Shown here one piece after another: positions 6,642 through 7,507 of a stretch of DNA of 7,507 nucleotides. The notes under the pieces were generated by a model. It did not search any database. It saw only the letters and a program-made list of their open reading frames with translations, and had not been told where the DNA came from. The translations under genes were made by a program, and so were the position numbers. Within the stretch, counting starts at the first letter, position 1, and each line of letters begins with the position of its first letter. The DNA is taken from the NCBI GenBank assembly GCA_003543635.1, contig DNAE01000082.1:7954-15460 (forward strand), written 5' to 3'. The DNA is from Clostridiales bacterium. GTDB lineage: Bacteria; Bacillota; Clostridia; Saccharofermentanales; Saccharofermentanaceae.

Positions 6642-7400
6642 ATGATCACAAGAGAAGCATTAAAGAATAACGCCAAGAATGTGCTTTCAAAACACTACTG
6701 GATGGGATTCGCCGCCTGTCTGGTCGTCTCTGCCATCACCGGTGCCGCATCCGGAATATCATCGGGAGTAAACATGTTATCCGGCGTCGCAAGGATCGGA
6801 TTAGGCGCGACCTATGACCCGCACAATATCAGTTCGGTAATACCTTTCCTCGGATTGTCGATAATCGGGATGATAATATTCTATTCCGTTATCATCGCCA
6901 TGGCATTCTTCGTAATGAATCCCCTTACCGCCGGCCTTACAAGATTCTTCTCTCTACTACGCAAGGACAGGGATGAATTAACGGAGGTATTCTACGCTTT
7001 CAAGCAGGTAAGATACATGAATGTGGTCAAGACAATGGCCGCCGAGAGCGTTTTTATCTGGCTCTGGTCCCTCCTCTTCGTTATCCCAGGTATCATAAAG
7101 ACCCTGGAATACTTCATGGTACCTTATATCATCGCCGAGAATCCCGACATCGAATGGAGAAGGGCCTTTGATATCACAAAGAAGACCATGGACGGCGAGA
7201 AGTCTTTCCTGTTCGTTCTTCACCTTTCCTTCATCGGATGGATCCTTCTTTCCTTCCTGACCTGCGGTTTCGGTGCCATATTCCTGACGCCTTACATCAG
7301 TGCGACCATGGCCGAGTACTACGCTTACCTCAGGACAAAGGCAATCACCCTCGGTATCGCAACCGTCGAAGAGCTCCCCGGTTACCCTGAAGCAGCATAA
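6642..7400 (+). CDS. DUF975-family integral membrane protein
   Basis: The product is about 252 residues from ATG 6642 (254 from ATG 6636). It opens with ITREALKNNAKNVLSKHYWMG, the usual DUF975 start, and carries the family's IPGIIKTLEYFMVPYIIAENP block (about 150-170) and LSFIGWILLSFLTCGFG (about 197-213) followed by TPYISATMAEYYAYL. Hydrophobic segments lie at about 22-45, 70-95, 133-155 and 190-225, so several membrane spans are expected. The function of DUF975 proteins is not established. The gene follows glnS by about 20 bases and may be co-transcribed, but no functional link to aminoacylation is evident. Its codon use differs from gltX and glnS: it freely uses TTA, TCA and ATA, as expected for a weakly expressed or separately evolved gene. 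Confidence 0.9.
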   Translation: MITREALKNNAKNVLSKHYWMGFAACLVVSAITGAASGISSGVNMLSGVARIGLGATYDPHNISSVIPFLGLSIIGMIIFYSVIIAMAFFVMNPLTAGLTRFFSLLRKDRDELTEVFYAFKQVRYMNVVKTMAAESVFIWLWSLLFVIPGIIKTLEYFMVPYIIAENPDIEWRRAFDITKKTMDGEKSFLFVLHLSFIGWILLSFLTCGFGAIFLTPYISATMAEYYAYLRTKAITLGIATVEELPGYPEAA

Positions 7401-7423
7401 CAAAGGATAAACAACAAAACGAG

Positions 7424-7460
7424 AAGGGGCTGTCTCAAAACTAAATTGAGATAGCCCCTT
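7424..7460. terminator. strong hairpin terminator, probably bidirectional
   Basis: AAGGGGCTGTCTCA (7424-7437) pairs with TGAGATAGCCCCTT (7447-7460), a 14-base-pair stem with one G-U pair and a small A-rich loop. It lies 24 bases after the DUF975 stop. Downstream on the plus strand the T-run is short (AAGTTTGC). On the minus strand the stem is followed by CTCGTTTTGTTGTTT, a better tract, which suits a gene coming from the right. The sequence GGGGCTGTCTCAAAA also resembles ends of some insertion sequences. Confidence 0.75.
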
Positions 7461-7507
7461 AAGTTTGCTTCATGCTTGCCAGCCGATGTGCCACCTGTGG
7501 CAAGTTC
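7459..7507 (-). CDS. possible 3' tail of a minus-strand gene entering from the right edge
   Basis: Reading leftward from the right edge, one frame gives NLPQVAHRLASMKQT followed by TAA at 7459-7461, placed exactly at the base of the hairpin. The position of a stop codon directly before a terminator with a T-rich tract on the same strand suggests a real gene end. Only 15 residues are visible, so the family cannot be named. A transposase is one possibility, because the adjacent hairpin resembles insertion-sequence ends, but this is a guess. The stretch also contains a TGCCAC/GTGGCA inverted repeat (7489-7502). Confidence 0.33.
   Translation of the reverse strand, partial: NLPQVAHRLASMKQT

Noticed and set aside
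1..7507. CRISPR array, tRNA or tandem repeats
   Set aside because: No regularly spaced repeats or tRNA-like cloverleaf was seen on either strand by eye; coding sequence fills nearly the whole window.

Overview
The window looks like chromosomal DNA from a Gram-positive member of the Clostridia, most likely Lachnospiraceae-like. The evidence is a lipobox-type surface protein, a DUF975-type membrane protein, AGGAGG-type ribosome binding sites, a bacterial GluRS lying next to a GlnRS, and base composition that by eye is slightly over half G+C with many AGG arginine codons. The species cannot be fixed from the sequence alone.

Two divergent transcription units meet near position 3440. The minus-strand unit covers 3437 down to 1 and contains five tightly packed genes, in transcription order: an AroB-like (3-dehydroquinate synthase fold) protein, an M28-type lipoprotein, D-aminoacyl-tRNA deacylase (dtd), a small membrane-anchored coiled-coil protein, and the start of a NagA-like amidohydrolase that runs off the window. 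Junctions are ATGA overlaps, a 2-base gap, or a TGATG overlap, so the genes are probably translationally coupled. The plus-strand unit covers 3483 to 7400: gltX, glnS and a DUF975 membrane protein, followed by a strong hairpin at 7424-7460. The right edge seems to hold the tail of another, unrecognised minus-strand gene, possibly from an insertion sequence.

The plus-strand unit is straightforward housekeeping: charging of tRNA-Glu and tRNA-Gln by dedicated enzymes made from one message. The minus-strand unit is less ordinary. Its first two products keep the folds of well-known enzymes but have replaced most of the residues those enzymes use for catalysis. The AroB-like protein lacks all three canonical zinc ligands, and the M28-like lipoprotein lacks the Glu-Glu pair and the final His ligand. 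The NagA-like protein begins directly at the barrel motif, without the usual N-terminal beta-sandwich half. How these fit together with Dtd is unknown; a shared pathway is only a hypothesis.

No tRNA or rRNA gene, CRISPR array or riboswitch was recognised. No gene-free stretch longer than 300 bases exists in the window.
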